Shown one piece after another: positions 1 to 9,540 of a stretch of DNA of 64,000 bases. This DNA is from Microcella alkaliphila. Lineage in GTDB: Bacteria > Actinomycetota > Actinomycetes > Actinomycetales > Microbacteriaceae. Each line of letters begins with the position of its first letter. The stretch's first letter is position 1. A program made the translations under genes and the position numbers. Where the stretch lies: positions 1,674,001 through 1,738,000 of the forward strand of contig NZ_AP017315.1 in NCBI RefSeq assembly GCF_002355395.1, read 5' to 3'. The notes beneath the pieces were generated by a model, which saw only the letters and a list, made by a program, of their open reading frames with translations, made no database searches and had not been told where the DNA came from.

Positions 1-6
1 GCGGCT

Positions 7-160
7 GTCAACAACTCAGGACTAGTGCGCCTCGTCTCCTCCCGGTGCCAATCCGCGGGGGTGTCGACAACTCAGGACCAACGCGGCCGGTCGCGCTGCC
101 GTGGCCCGGCCGGACGCGGGTCGCCGGGCCATCGCACTGCGTTAGTCCTGAGTTGTTGAC
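7..160. repeat. Repeat cluster C1 (forward, forward, reverse)
   Basis: Three copies of the dispersed 21-bp repeat: forward at 7-25 (degenerate after the core, reading ACTAGTG) and at 63-83 (variant GTCGACAACTCAGGACCAAC), and reverse at 140-160. Left-edge spacings are 56 and 77 bp. The cluster fills the space upstream of the P-loop gene that starts at 187. The gene to its left is outside the window. No promoter could be identified between 160 and 187. Confidence 0.9.
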
Positions 161-186
161 ACGCGGGCGGCGACTACAGTCGTCGG

Positions 187-774
187 GTGCCGAAGCGTGT
201 GCCCAGCCCCGAGCTCATGGCCGCGGTGGACGCGCTCAGAGCGCCGGATGCGCGGGTCGCCATCGCGGGGGTCTCCGGCTCGGGGAAGTCCACGCTCGCT
301 CGCCGGCTGTCGGCGGCCGTCGATCTGCCCTACACCGAGCTGGACGCCCTGCACTGGGGAGCCGATTGGACTCCGCGGCCCTCGTTCGCGGACGACGTCT
401 GTGAACTCGTCGCTCGCGAACGCTGGGTCACGGAGTGGCAGTACCGCGCGGTGCGCCCCCTGATCCTCGGACGGGCAACGGTGATGATCTGGCTGGATCC
501 GCCGTTCCGCACGACCTTCCGACGGGTGGTTTCACGGACACTGTGGCGACGCCTCCGGCGCGAAGAGCTGTGGAACGGCAACCAGGAACCGGGCATCCGG
601 CACGCAATTCTGCACCGCGAGGGGATCATCCGCTGGACGGTGTCGACCCGCAACAAGTATCGCAACCTCATCGAGAGTGCTGTGCGCACCCGTCCCGACC
701 TCGTTGTCCTGCGCACCCGCCGAACCCGAGAAGTGCGGGCACTCCTCGCCGCGGTGTCAACAACTCAGGACTAA
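187..774 (+). CDS. Small P-loop nucleoside-kinase-like ATPase (AAA / topology-modulation type)
   Basis: A 195-residue protein with a Walker A motif GVSGSGKST at residues 28-36, followed by an acidic LDALHW segment and a basic helix-rich C-terminal half with ArgArg pairs. This is the layout of the small adenylate-kinase-like family often annotated as AAA ATPase or DNA topology modulation protein; the substrate is unknown. The start taken is GTG at 187; an in-frame ATG at 217 would still keep the P-loop. The last six residues (VSTTQD) and the TAA stop are encoded by a copy of the dispersed repeat (756-776), so the original C-terminus was probably replaced when the repeat arrived. Repeat clusters lie on both sides of the gene. 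Confidence 0.8.
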   Translation: MPKRVPSPELMAAVDALRAPDARVAIAGVSGSGKSTLARRLSAAVDLPYTELDALHWGADWTPRPSFADDVCELVARERWVTEWQYRAVRPLILGRATVMIWLDPPFRTTFRRVVSRTLWRRLRREELWNGNQEPGIRHAILHREGIIRWTVSTRNKYRNLIESAVRTRPDLVVLRTRRTREVRALLAAVSTTQD

Positions 775-943
775 CGCGTGAGGTGCGGCCCGTTAGCCGC
801 AACACTGCGCGACGAAATGACCGTGATCGCGGCGTTAGTCCTGAGTTGTTGACGGCGACCCGGTTCGGGCGGCGCGGCGTTAGTCCTGAGTTGTTGACGG
901 CGACCCGGTTCGGGCCGCGCGGCGTTAGTCCTGAGTTGTTGAC
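756..943. repeat. Repeat cluster C2 (forward, reverse, reverse, reverse)
   Basis: One forward copy (756-776), which supplies the stop codon of the preceding gene, then three reverse copies at 833-853, 878-898 and 923-943. The last three form a near-perfect tandem array with a 45-bp period in which the spacer (GGCGACCCGGTTCGGGC followed by a GC-rich stretch) is duplicated with the repeat. The forward-to-reverse step is 77 bp. The cluster separates two convergent genes, the P-loop gene and leuA. Confidence 0.93.
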
Positions 944-987
944 GGCCCAGGGGCAGGCGCCGCACATCGCGGCACAGCGCCACACCC

Positions 988-2787
<1,800 letters not shown>

Positions 2788-2804
2788 TCAGCCGACGACG
2801 AACT

Positions 2805-2842
2805 CCGCGACGAGGGAGGCTAAGGGCTAAGCCTCGTCGCGG
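2805..2842 (-). promoter_or_regulatory. Hairpin in the leuA leader (probable attenuator)
   Basis: Perfect 11-bp inverted repeat: CCGCGACGAGG at 2805-2815 and CCTCGTCGCGG at 2832-2842, with a 16-base loop. On the leuA transcript the 5' arm overlaps the last codons of the leader peptide, so a ribosome stalled on the Leu codons at 2848-2856 would cover it and stop the hairpin forming. No U-run follows the 3' arm, so the effect may be Rho-dependent termination or blocked translation rather than intrinsic termination. Confidence 0.65.
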
Positions 2843-2883
2843 CAACGAAGAAGAAGCGTGCCGAACACGCTTTCAGGGTACAC
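2827..2883 (-). CDS. Leucine leader peptide upstream of leuA
   Basis: A short ORF on the leuA strand. From GTG at 2868 it reads M-F-G-T-L-L-L-R-C-R-D-E-A-stop; an in-frame GTG at 2883 would add five residues (V-Y-P-E-S). The three consecutive leucines are all CTT codons (2848-2856), a rare choice in such GC-rich DNA, which suits a charging sensor. The stop TAG (2827-2829) lies in the loop of the downstream hairpin. Leader-peptide control of leuA is established in several actinobacteria; its operation here is inferred. No strong ribosome-binding site is visible, and the exact start is unsettled. Confidence 0.65.
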   Translation of the reverse strand: MYPESVFGTLLLRCRDEA

Positions 2884-2962
2884 CCGGCGCGCACGCACCC
2901 GCCAACGGCACGGGATGCACGCCCCCGGTACGACTGCCGGCCCGGTTCTGTACGACTAAAGG

Positions 2963-4339
2963 ATGAAAGCTCGCATCCGAGCGGATGAACGGGGCGCGTT
3001 TCGCGCGACGCGCCGCTTCGCGATGCGTAGCGTGACGCTCATGTTCGACCGAATAGTCACGTGGTTCACGCCCCAAAGGGCTGCGCTCCTCCGGTTCTCG
3101 CTCGAGATCGCGCTCGGCGCGTCATTCACGATTGCAGTGCTTCTCAACCAACAGTGGTGGGGAGGGGCATCTCACACCATCGGAAACGCCTTGGTCGCTT
3201 TCGCACTAGGTGCGGGGGTCGCACTCCACCGCATTCGCCCTCACTACGCCCTTGCTGGTTTAGGGTTCGCGGTGTTGGGTGTACTCCTTGCAGCCCTATC
3301 GGGCGCGAGCGCTACGCCACTCACCATTGTTGGGGCGGCAGTAATCGTGTTTGGCGCTGCCGCGTATGGAACGCCGCTCGCTCGAAACGTTGCTCTGGGC
3401 ATTTCGCTTGTTGCGGCAGTCTCGCTCGTTCTTGCATTTGCACTGGGCAGCGCATTCTCTGGGAACACCAGCATCTTTTACGTCGCCAGCCGAATCATCG
3501 AGTTACTGATTTGGCCACTACTCGCGATGCTCCCGTGGGTCCTCGGCGAACTCGTGCGCAACATCCGCAACCGCCGAACGCTCTCCGCCGCCGTCGAAAC
3601 GGTGAGCACCGAGCGCGACGCCGCACTCACCCGTGCCGACCTCGAGGCCGAGCGCACGCGGGTGGCGCGCGACGTGCACGACATCGTGGCGCACTCCCTC
3701 ACGGTGGTCATCGCCCAGGCCGACGGTGCGCGCTACGCGACGACAGCCGACTCCCCCGCCGCGGCCGACGCGTTCGGCGCGATCGCGCAGACGGCGCGTG
3801 ACGCGCTCGCCGACGTGCGCACGCTGCTCACCGAACTCCGGCACACACAGGAGTCCGGGCCGCAGCCCGGGCTCGCCAACCTCGATGCGCTGTTCGAATC
3901 ATTCCGCGATTCTGGGCTCGAGCTCACCGTGCATGAGTTCGGCGATCGGGGTCGACTCACCGATGCCCGCGAGCTGGCGCTCTACCGAATCGCGCAAGAG
4001 TCGCTCACGAACGCCCTCCGCCACGGCGATGGCGCGGCAACCCTCGACCTCGACTGGGGCGACGCGACCGTCGACCTGCTCGTCACGAACGTCGCGGCGG
4101 CCCCGGCCCCGGCGACAACCGACGCGGCCGTCACAGTGGTGAAGCACGGCGACCACCAGCCCGAACGCGGCCACGGCATCGACGGGATGCGCGAACGTTC
4201 GATCCTTGCGGGCGGCGAGTTCAGCATCCATGAGGGCGCGACGTATCGCGTGAGGGCGCGGCTCCCGCGGGAACCGCTCGAGCATCCCCGCTCCGAGGCT
4301 CGGGACAGCGAGGACGTCGTCACCGAGGTGCACGCGTGA
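2963..4339 (+). CDS. Sensor histidine kinase (NarL/DesK-type two-component system)
   Basis: Membrane sensor kinase of 458 residues. About five or six hydrophobic segments lie between residues 45 and 195, followed by a coiled dimerisation region and a HisKA_3 box, RVARDVHDIVAHS, with phosphorylatable His239. The N-box is RIAQESLTNALRHG, and the ATPase domain ends in a GHGIDGMRER motif. The start is uncertain: ATG 2963 lies directly behind AAAGG, and ATGs at 3023 and 3041 are alternatives. The sensor half (about 3060-3540) uses many T- and A-ending codons, including in-frame TTA at 3260 and 3503, unlike the kinase half, which suggests a mosaic gene. It overlaps a tiny ORF that leads into the response regulator. 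Confidence 0.9.
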   Translation: MKARIRADERGAFRATRRFAMRSVTLMFDRIVTWFTPQRAALLRFSLEIALGASFTIAVLLNQQWWGGASHTIGNALVAFALGAGVALHRIRPHYALAGLGFAVLGVLLAALSGASATPLTIVGAAVIVFGAAAYGTPLARNVALGISLVAAVSLVLAFALGSAFSGNTSIFYVASRIIELLIWPLLAMLPWVLGELVRNIRNRRTLSAAVETVSTERDAALTRADLEAERTRVARDVHDIVAHSLTVVIAQADGARYATTADSPAAADAFGAIAQTARDALADVRTLLTELRHTQESGPQPGLANLDALFESFRDSGLELTVHEFGDRGRLTDARELALYRIAQESLTNALRHGDGAATLDLDWGDATVDLLVTNVAAAPAPATTDAAVTVVKHGDHQPERGHGIDGMRERSILAGGEFSIHEGATYRVRARLPREPLEHPRSEARDSEDVVTEVHA

Positions 4340-4476
4340 CCGCGCCGGTGTCGCCCGGGAACGCGCCGGCGAGCCACTCAGCCGCCGACGCCGCGACCGT
4401 CACTATTCCGGTCGGATTCGTCGTTGTGCCGCGCCGGCCTCTCACCCCGGCCACCCTCCCGTGGAGTGCCGCGTGA
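4336..4476 (+). CDS. Possible small protein bridging kinase and regulator
   Basis: An ORF of 46 codons that starts at a GTG overlapping the kinase stop (GTGA at 4336-4339) and ends with a TGA at 4474-4476 that overlaps the GTG start of the response regulator (4473). It encodes an Ala/Pro-rich peptide with one short hydrophobic stretch, VTIPVGFVVV. The overlaps at both ends would allow unbroken translational coupling across the three reading frames. No homologue is recognised. It could be a real small protein, a coupling device, or chance; the regulator also has its own GGAG ribosome-binding site. Confidence 0.35.
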   Translation: MTAPVSPGNAPASHSAADAATVTIPVGFVVVPRRPLTPATLPWSAA

Positions 4477-5159
4477 AACCAATTCGCGTGCTACTGGTGG
4501 ACGATCAGCCGCTGTTCCGGCGCGGGATGCGCATGCTCATCGAGTCGCAACCCGACCTCACCGTTGTCGGCGAGGCAGGCGACGGGGGCGAGGCGGTGAC
4601 CGCGGCCGCCGAACACTCGCCCCACGTTGTTCTGATAGATATCCGCATGCCGCGCGTCGACGGCATCGCCGGCACGAGCGGCATCCTGCGCGCCGCAGCC
4701 GAGGCTGAACAGACAGCGCCCCGCATCATCGTGCTCACCACCTTCGACCTCGACGACGCGGCGCTGCGGGCAATCCGCGCCGGCGCGAGCGGCTTCCTGC
4801 TGAAGGACGCCGAGCCCGAGTTCCTGCTCGCCGCAATCCGCGCCGTGCACGGCGGACACGCCGTCGTCGCGCCCGGCGCGATCGCCGACCTGCTCACCCA
4901 CGTGGATGCCCGCCCCGCGCCCCCGGCAGACCTCACCGCGGCGCGCGACACCGCCCTCACCGCCCTCAGCCCCCGCGAGCGCGAGATTTTTGGCACCATC
5001 GCCGAGGGCCTGAGCAACGCCGAGATCGCCGAACGCGAGTACGTCAGCGAGGCGACGGTGAAGTCACACGTGGGGCGCATTCTCGCAAAACTCGGACTGC
5101 GCGACCGGGTGCAGGTGGTGCTCTACGCGCACGACCACGGGTTGCTCCCTCGCCGCTGA
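4473..5159 (+). CDS. LuxR/NarL-family response regulator
   Basis: Receiver domain (about 4-120) with acidic pair Asp10/Asp11, phosphoacceptor Asp56 in LIDIRMP and the conserved Lys in FLLKDAE. A C-terminal GerE/LuxR helix-turn-helix follows (LSPREREIF, then NAEIAEREYVSEATVKSHV). The start taken is GTG 4473, because GGAG lies six bases upstream and the KPIRVLLVDDQ sequence begins there; GTG 4461 is an in-frame alternative. It is the partner of the histidine kinase just upstream. The targets are unknown. The 262 bases between this gene and era contain a short imperfect direct repeat around CCACCTGGCCGA but no gene. Confidence 0.93.
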   Translation: MKPIRVLLVDDQPLFRRGMRMLIESQPDLTVVGEAGDGGEAVTAAAEHSPHVVLIDIRMPRVDGIAGTSGILRAAAEAEQTAPRIIVLTTFDLDDAALRAIRAGASGFLLKDAEPEFLLAAIRAVHGGHAVVAPGAIADLLTHVDARPAPPADLTAARDTALTALSPREREIFGTIAEGLSNAEIAEREYVSEATVKSHVGRILAKLGLRDRVQVVLYAHDHGLLPRR

Positions 5160-5421
5160 GGGCCGCGCACCCCCGCCCGCGTGCCGCCCGGCGGGCTCTC
5201 CCACCTGGCCGAGACACCGGACCGGCCCATCCACCTGGCCGATATCCCCGGGTGGATGTCTGCAGGACCGACAGCGCGGCGCAACGCGCCGAGTCTTGTG
5301 GCCGACACTCCGCAACCGCACTCGACCTGTCGGCCTGGCAGACACCGCCCTCGAACATGAGGCGTCACCGAGGCAGTCCGCTGCGCAGCTGATACCGCGG
5401 GGAGCGCGCGCCGAACGGCCC

Positions 5422-6399
5422 CTAGAACCCGAGTCGACCCAACTGCTTCGGGTCGCGCTGCCACTCTTTGGCGACCTTCACGTGCAGCTTCAGAAACACG
5501 CGACGCCCAAGCAACTGCTCGATCTCGCCGCGGGCCCGCCGGCCCACGTCGCCGAGCCGCGAGCCGCGGTGGCCGATGATGATGCCCTTCTGGCTGTCGC
5601 GCTCCACCCAGACGTTGGCGAAGATTTGCAGCAGGCCGTCGCCCTCGCGCTCGACCATCTCGTCGATCGTGACGGCGAGCGAGTGCGGCAGCTCGTCGCT
5701 GACGCCCTCGAGCGCCGCCTCGCGGATGAGCTCGGCGACCCGGTCCTCCTCGGTCTCGTCGGTCGTCGACTCGGCCTCGTAGAGCGGCGGCGACACGGGC
5801 ATGAGGCGAATCAGCTCGTCGGCGAGCACGTCGACCTGGTCGCCGGTGAGCGCCGACAGCGGGATCACGAGGTCCCAGTCGCGCAGGGCCGACACGGCGA
5901 TGAGCTGCTCGGCGACGCGCTCGGGGCCGACGCGGTCGGTCTTCGTCACGATCGCAACCTTGCGTACGCGGCCGCCGTGCGCATCCAGCTGCTCGTTGAT
6001 GTATGTGTCGCCGGGGCCGATCGGCTCGCCGGCGGGAACGCAGAACCCGATCACGTCGACGTCGCCGAGCGTCTCCTGCACGAGCGCGTTGAGCCGCTCG
6101 CCGAGGAGCGTGCGGGGCCGGTGCACGCCCGGCGTGTCGACGACGATCAACTGCCCGGATGCTCGGTGCACGATCCCGCGGATCGCCCGCCGCGTCGTCT
6201 GCGGCTTTGAGGAGGTGATGGCGACCTTTTCGCCGACGAGCGCGTTCATGAGGGTCGACTTGCCGACGTTCGGGCGGCCGACGAAGGTGACGAATCCGGC
6301 TCGGTGTTCCGCGGTTTCGGAAGGGGGTGTCGCGCTGGCGCGGGGTGTGCGGGCGGGAGGGGCGTCGGGGGCGTCGGGGGCGTCGGGGGCGTCGGTCAC
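5422..6399 (-). CDS. era: GTPase Era
   Basis: Era binds GTP and the 3' end of 16S rRNA during 30S subunit maturation. The 325-residue protein has G1 GRPNVGKST (41-49), the switch region PQTTR, G3 DTPG, G4 TKTD and a C-terminal KH domain with GIIIGHRGSRL. The N-terminus carries an extra Ala/Pro/Asp-rich tail with DAP repeats encoded by a 9-bp DNA repeat. The GTG start at 6399 overlaps the stop of the upstream CBS-domain gene (GTGA), so the two are translationally coupled. It is the last gene of a ribosome and RNA maturation operon. Confidence 0.96.
   Translation of the reverse strand: MTDAPDAPDAPDAPPARTPRASATPPSETAEHRAGFVTFVGRPNVGKSTLMNALVGEKVAITSSKPQTTRRAIRGIVHRASGQLIVVDTPGVHRPRTLLGERLNALVQETLGDVDVIGFCVPAGEPIGPGDTYINEQLDAHGGRVRKVAIVTKTDRVGPERVAEQLIAVSALRDWDLVIPLSALTGDQVDVLADELIRLMPVSPPLYEAESTTDETEEDRVAELIREAALEGVSDELPHSLAVTIDEMVEREGDGLLQIFANVWVERDSQKGIIIGHRGSRLGDVGRRARGEIEQLLGRRVFLKLHVKVAKEWQRDPKQLGRLGF
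6361..6398. repeat. 9-bp tandem repeat at the start of era
   Basis: Unit GCGTCGGGG repeated three times plus a diverged fourth copy, encoding the DAPDAPDAPDAP tail of Era. The unit is a multiple of three, so copy-number changes would alter tail length without shifting the frame. Confidence 0.85.
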
Positions 6400-7481
6400 G
6401 GGGCGCTCCTCGGGGAGGTGGGGCGGGCATCCTGGACGGGGATCGCGCCGGTGTCTGATGACGCGGCGGCAAACGCGAGGCGCGCGTCGATGAGCGCTTG
6501 GTCGGCTTCGACCAGCACGGTGACGACGCGCTTGCGGCGCCCCTCCGTGCGTTCGGCGGTGAGGTGCAACCCGTCGACCTCGACGGTCGAGCCGGCCACA
6601 GGTAGGCGGTCGAGGTGCTTGGTGAGCAGGCCGCCCACCGTGTCGACGTCGTCGTCGTCCAAGTCGATACCGAACAGGTCGCCGAGTTCGTCGACGGGCA
6701 TGCGCGCGCTCACACGGAAGCGATTCTCACCGAGCTGCTCGAACGCGCTCTGCTCGCGGTCGTACTCGTCGGTGATGTCGCCGACGAGTTCCTCGATGAG
6801 GTCCTCCATGGTGACGAACCCCGCGATTCCGCCGTACTCGTCGACGACGAGCGCCAGGTGGTTCGACTCGAGCTGCAGATACCGCAGCGCGTCGTCGGCC
6901 TTCTTCGACTCGGGCAGGAACTGCGCGGGCGTCGCGAGCACGTCGACCTGCGTCGCCCCCGCCGTTTCGGGCGACGAGACGGTGAGCCGCGTCACGTCCC
7001 GCAGGTAGACGACGCCGCGGATGTCGTCGGCGTCGTCGCCGATCAGTGGGATGCGCGACACCCCCTTCTCGAGGAACAGCGCCATCGCCTCGGCGACCGT
7101 CTGCCCGGTTTCGAGCGTGATCATGTCGGTGCGCGGCACCATGACCTCCCGCACGATCGTGTCGTTGAATTCGAAGATCGAGTGGATCAGCTCGCGGTCT
7201 TCGACCTCGAGCACGTCGAGGTCGGTGGCCTCGTCGACCATCGACAGCAGCTGCTCCTCGCTGGAGAAGGCCACGCTGCGCGGCCGTCCAGGCGTGACCC
7301 GGTTGCCGATGACCACGAGGGCGTCGGCGATCGGGCCGGTCAGCACGCGGATCGTCCGCACGAGCGGCGCCGTTGCGACGATCAGCGCACGCGGATGCGC
7401 GCGGCCGACGCTGCGCGGGCTCGAGCCGACGAGCACGACGAGCACGAACGCCACCGCGAAGAAGACGGTGGTGAGCACCAT
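6396..7481 (-). CDS. CorC/HlyC-type CBS-domain membrane protein, short N-terminus
   Basis: Family of possible Mg/Co transport-associated membrane proteins (CNNM/CorC). The 361-residue product has one clear transmembrane helix (residues 2-20), a second hydrophobic stretch around 30-60, two CBS motifs (DTIVREVMVPRTDM and the region ending in DEYGGIAGFVTMEDLIEELVGDI) and a CorC_HlyC C-terminal domain (FRVSARMPVDELGDLFG). Homologues usually have a DUF21 domain with three or four helices, about 90 residues longer at the N-terminus, so this one looks shortened. The start ATG 7481 overlaps the ybeY stop (ATGA). The upstream open frame runs against ybeY and is not protein-like. Confidence 0.88.
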   Translation of the reverse strand: MVLTTVFFAVAFVLVVLVGSSPRSVGRAHPRALIVATAPLVRTIRVLTGPIADALVVIGNRVTPGRPRSVAFSSEEQLLSMVDEATDLDVLEVEDRELIHSIFEFNDTIVREVMVPRTDMITLETGQTVAEAMALFLEKGVSRIPLIGDDADDIRGVVYLRDVTRLTVSSPETAGATQVDVLATPAQFLPESKKADDALRYLQLESNHLALVVDEYGGIAGFVTMEDLIEELVGDITDEYDREQSAFEQLGENRFRVSARMPVDELGDLFGIDLDDDDVDTVGGLLTKHLDRLPVAGSTVEVDGLHLTAERTEGRRKRVVTVLVEADQALIDARLAFAAASSDTGAIPVQDARPTSPRSAP

Positions 7482-7942
7482 CAGCGTTTGCGTTCGGCGA
7501 GCGTGTAGCCGACGAGCACGTCGCGCTGGATGCCGAACATCTCGCGCTCTTCCTCGGGCTCGGCGTGGTCGAAGCCGAGCAGGTGCAGCAGGCCGTGGGT
7601 GGTGAGCAGCAGCAGCTCGTCCATCACCGAGTGCCCGGCCGTTTCGGCCTGGGCGATCGCGACCTGCGGGCAGAGCACGATGTCGCCGAGTAGCCCCGGC
7701 GGGGTCGGCTCGTCGTCGCTGCCGGGGCGCAGCTCGTCCATCGGGAAGCTCAGCACGTCGGTCGGGCCGGGCTCGTCCATCCACTCGATGTGTAGCCGCT
7801 CCATGGCGCCCTCATCGACCATCTGGATCGCGACCTCGGCATCGGGATGCACGTTCAAGTGGTCAAACGCGTACACGACGAGCCGCTGGATCGCCGCCTC
7901 GTCGACGTCGATGCCCGACTCGTTGTTGATCTCGACGCTCAC
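7481..7942 (-). CDS. ybeY: Endoribonuclease YbeY
   Basis: Metal-dependent RNase needed for 16S rRNA 3'-end maturation and rRNA quality control. The 153-residue protein has the family signature HGLLHLLGFDH with zinc ligands His116, His120 and His126. It is coupled by ATGA to the downstream CBS-domain gene and lies 25 bases after phoH, the usual actinobacterial order phoH-ybeY-corC-era. Confidence 0.96.
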   Translation of the reverse strand: MSVEINNESGIDVDEAAIQRLVVYAFDHLNVHPDAEVAIQMVDEGAMERLHIEWMDEPGPTDVLSFPMDELRPGSDDEPTPPGLLGDIVLCPQVAIAQAETAGHSVMDELLLLTTHGLLHLLGFDHAEPEEEREMFGIQRDVLVGYTLAERKR

Positions 7943-7967
7943 GCGCGACCTCTCGCCCTACTCACGC

Positions 7968-9107
7968 TCACCATCGTTGCGTACCGCGACGGCTGCGCCC
8001 GGGAAGCCGGTCGCGGGTCGCGGCGCGTCGGGCCGCGCGGTTCACGCCCTGCGCGCCCCGTGCATCCCCGTTTCCGCCGCCCGAGCGGCGCCGCTCGGCG
8101 CGCTCGTACTCAGCCTTCTGCTTCTCGGCGTCGTACTTCGTGTACGCGTCGACGATGCGGCCGACGAGCGAGTGGCGCACGACGTCGTCGCTCGTGAGGC
8201 GGGCGAAGTGGATGTCGTCGATGCCGTCGAGCACGCGGGTCACGAGTGACAGCCCCGACGCGCCGCCCGGCAGGTCGACCTGGGTGATATCGCCCGTGAC
8301 GACCATGGTCGAGCCGAAGCCGAGGCGGGTGAGGAACATCTTCATCTGCTCAGGAGTGGTGTTCTGCGCCTCGTCGAGCACGACGAAGGAGTTGTTCAGC
8401 GTGCGGCCGCGCATGTAGGCGAGCGGCGCGACCTCGACGACGCCGGAGGCGAGCAGCTTCGGCACGAGCTCCGGGTCCATCATCTCGTTGAGGGCGTCGT
8501 AGAGCGGCCGCAGGTACGGGTCGATCTTGTCGGTGAGCGTGCCGGGCAGGAAGCCGAGGCGCTCGCCGGCCTCGACGGCCGGGCGCGTCAGGATGATGCG
8601 GTCGACCTCCTTGCGCGTTAACGCCTGCACGGCCTTCGCCATCGCGAGGTACGTCTTGCCGGTTCCGGCCGGGCCGATGCCGAACACGATCGTGTGCTGG
8701 TCGATCGCGTCGACGTACGCCTTCTGGCCGAGCGTCTTCGGGCGGATGCTCTTGCCTCGGCTCGTCAGGATCGCCTGGCTCAGCACATCGGCTGGGCTGC
8801 CCGAACCGTCGCGCAGGATGCGCGCCGAGCTCTGCACCTCGACCTCGCCGAGGTCGGTCCCGTTTCGCACCATCCGGATGAGCTCCTCTACCAGCGTTGC
8901 CGCCTGTTCGACTGCCGGGCGCTCGCCCTGCAGGGTGATCTGATTGCCGCGCACGTGCACGTCAACGCCGGGGTGCTCGCGCTCGAGCGTCGTCAGCAGG
9001 CGGTCCTGGGGGCCGAGCAGCCGCACCATGGCGACGCCGTCGACGTCGAGTTGGCGGGTGTATGGCGCGTCGGGAAGGGGCGCGTGGGGTGCGTTATCCG
9101 TGGGCAA
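7968..9107 (-). CDS. PhoH-family ATPase
   Basis: PhoH-like protein: an N-terminal KH-like region (about 20-85) followed by a P-loop NTPase with GPAGTGKT (145-152) and the DEAQN Walker B box near residue 250. Members are ATPases linked to RNA metabolism, and phoH is consistently next to ybeY. The C-terminus is a basic Arg/Gly-rich tail (GGGNGDARGAQ, then RRAATRDRLPGRSRRG), suggesting RNA binding. The start chosen is TTG 9107, overlapping the HIT gene stop by 14 bases; a later in-frame start is possible. Confidence 0.92.
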   Translation of the reverse strand: MPTDNAPHAPLPDAPYTRQLDVDGVAMVRLLGPQDRLLTTLEREHPGVDVHVRGNQITLQGERPAVEQAATLVEELIRMVRNGTDLGEVEVQSSARILRDGSGSPADVLSQAILTSRGKSIRPKTLGQKAYVDAIDQHTIVFGIGPAGTGKTYLAMAKAVQALTRKEVDRIILTRPAVEAGERLGFLPGTLTDKIDPYLRPLYDALNEMMDPELVPKLLASGVVEVAPLAYMRGRTLNNSFVVLDEAQNTTPEQMKMFLTRLGFGSTMVVTGDITQVDLPGGASGLSLVTRVLDGIDDIHFARLTSDDVVRHSLVGRIVDAYTKYDAEKQKAEYERAERRRSGGGNGDARGAQGVNRAARRAATRDRLPGRSRRGTQRW

Positions 9108-9450
9108 GCGACCCCTCGGCGAGCCCGCCCGCGAGGACGTGCGCGTGAACGTGGAAGACGGCCTGGCCCGCGTTTTCCCCCGAGTTGAACACGAGGCGGA
9201 AGTGCCCGTCAGCGTGACTCTCGGCGAGCGTCTGCGCGGTGGCGACGACCTCGGCCAAGAGCTCGGGGTCGCCGGCCGCCAGCTCGGCGACCGTGGCGTA
9301 CGCGGCGGTCTTCGGCACGACGAGGAGGTGCACGGGGGCCTGCGGCGCGATGTCGCGAAACGCGATCACGCTGTCGGTCTCGTGCACGATGTCGGCCGGG
9401 ATCTCACGCGCAATAATGCGCTCGAAGATCGTCCGCTCGCGGGTTTCCAT
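9094..9450 (-). CDS. HIT-family hydrolase (HinT-like)
   Basis: A 118-residue histidine-triad protein with HLLVVPK and the catalytic triad HVHAHVLAG near the C-terminus. HinT proteins hydrolyse phosphoramidates such as adenosine-5'-monophosphoramidate and aminoacyl-AMP adducts. It lies between rsmE and phoH in the same operon; its end overlaps the phoH start. Confidence 0.94.
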   Translation of the reverse strand: METRERTIFERIIAREIPADIVHETDSVIAFRDIAPQAPVHLLVVPKTAAYATVAELAAGDPELLAEVVATAQTLAESHADGHFRLVFNSGENAGQAVFHVHAHVLAGGLAEGSLAHG

Positions 9451-9540
9451 GAGCGCAATTCTACGGGCGATATCGGATGCGCGCCCCGGCTACCGCTCAG
9501 GGTTCGCTTGCAGCGGAGCCGCTGACGTGCCGAAAAGCGA

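Noticed and set aside
833-943. Intrinsic terminator hairpins formed by the repeats alone
   Set aside because: A single copy is not self-complementary and no T-run follows; only forward-reverse pairs could form stems, so a simple terminator call is not justified.
5160-5421. Small RNA or terminator between the response regulator and era
   Set aside because: Only an imperfect repeat of CCACCTGGCCGA is seen; no convincing hairpin or promoter.
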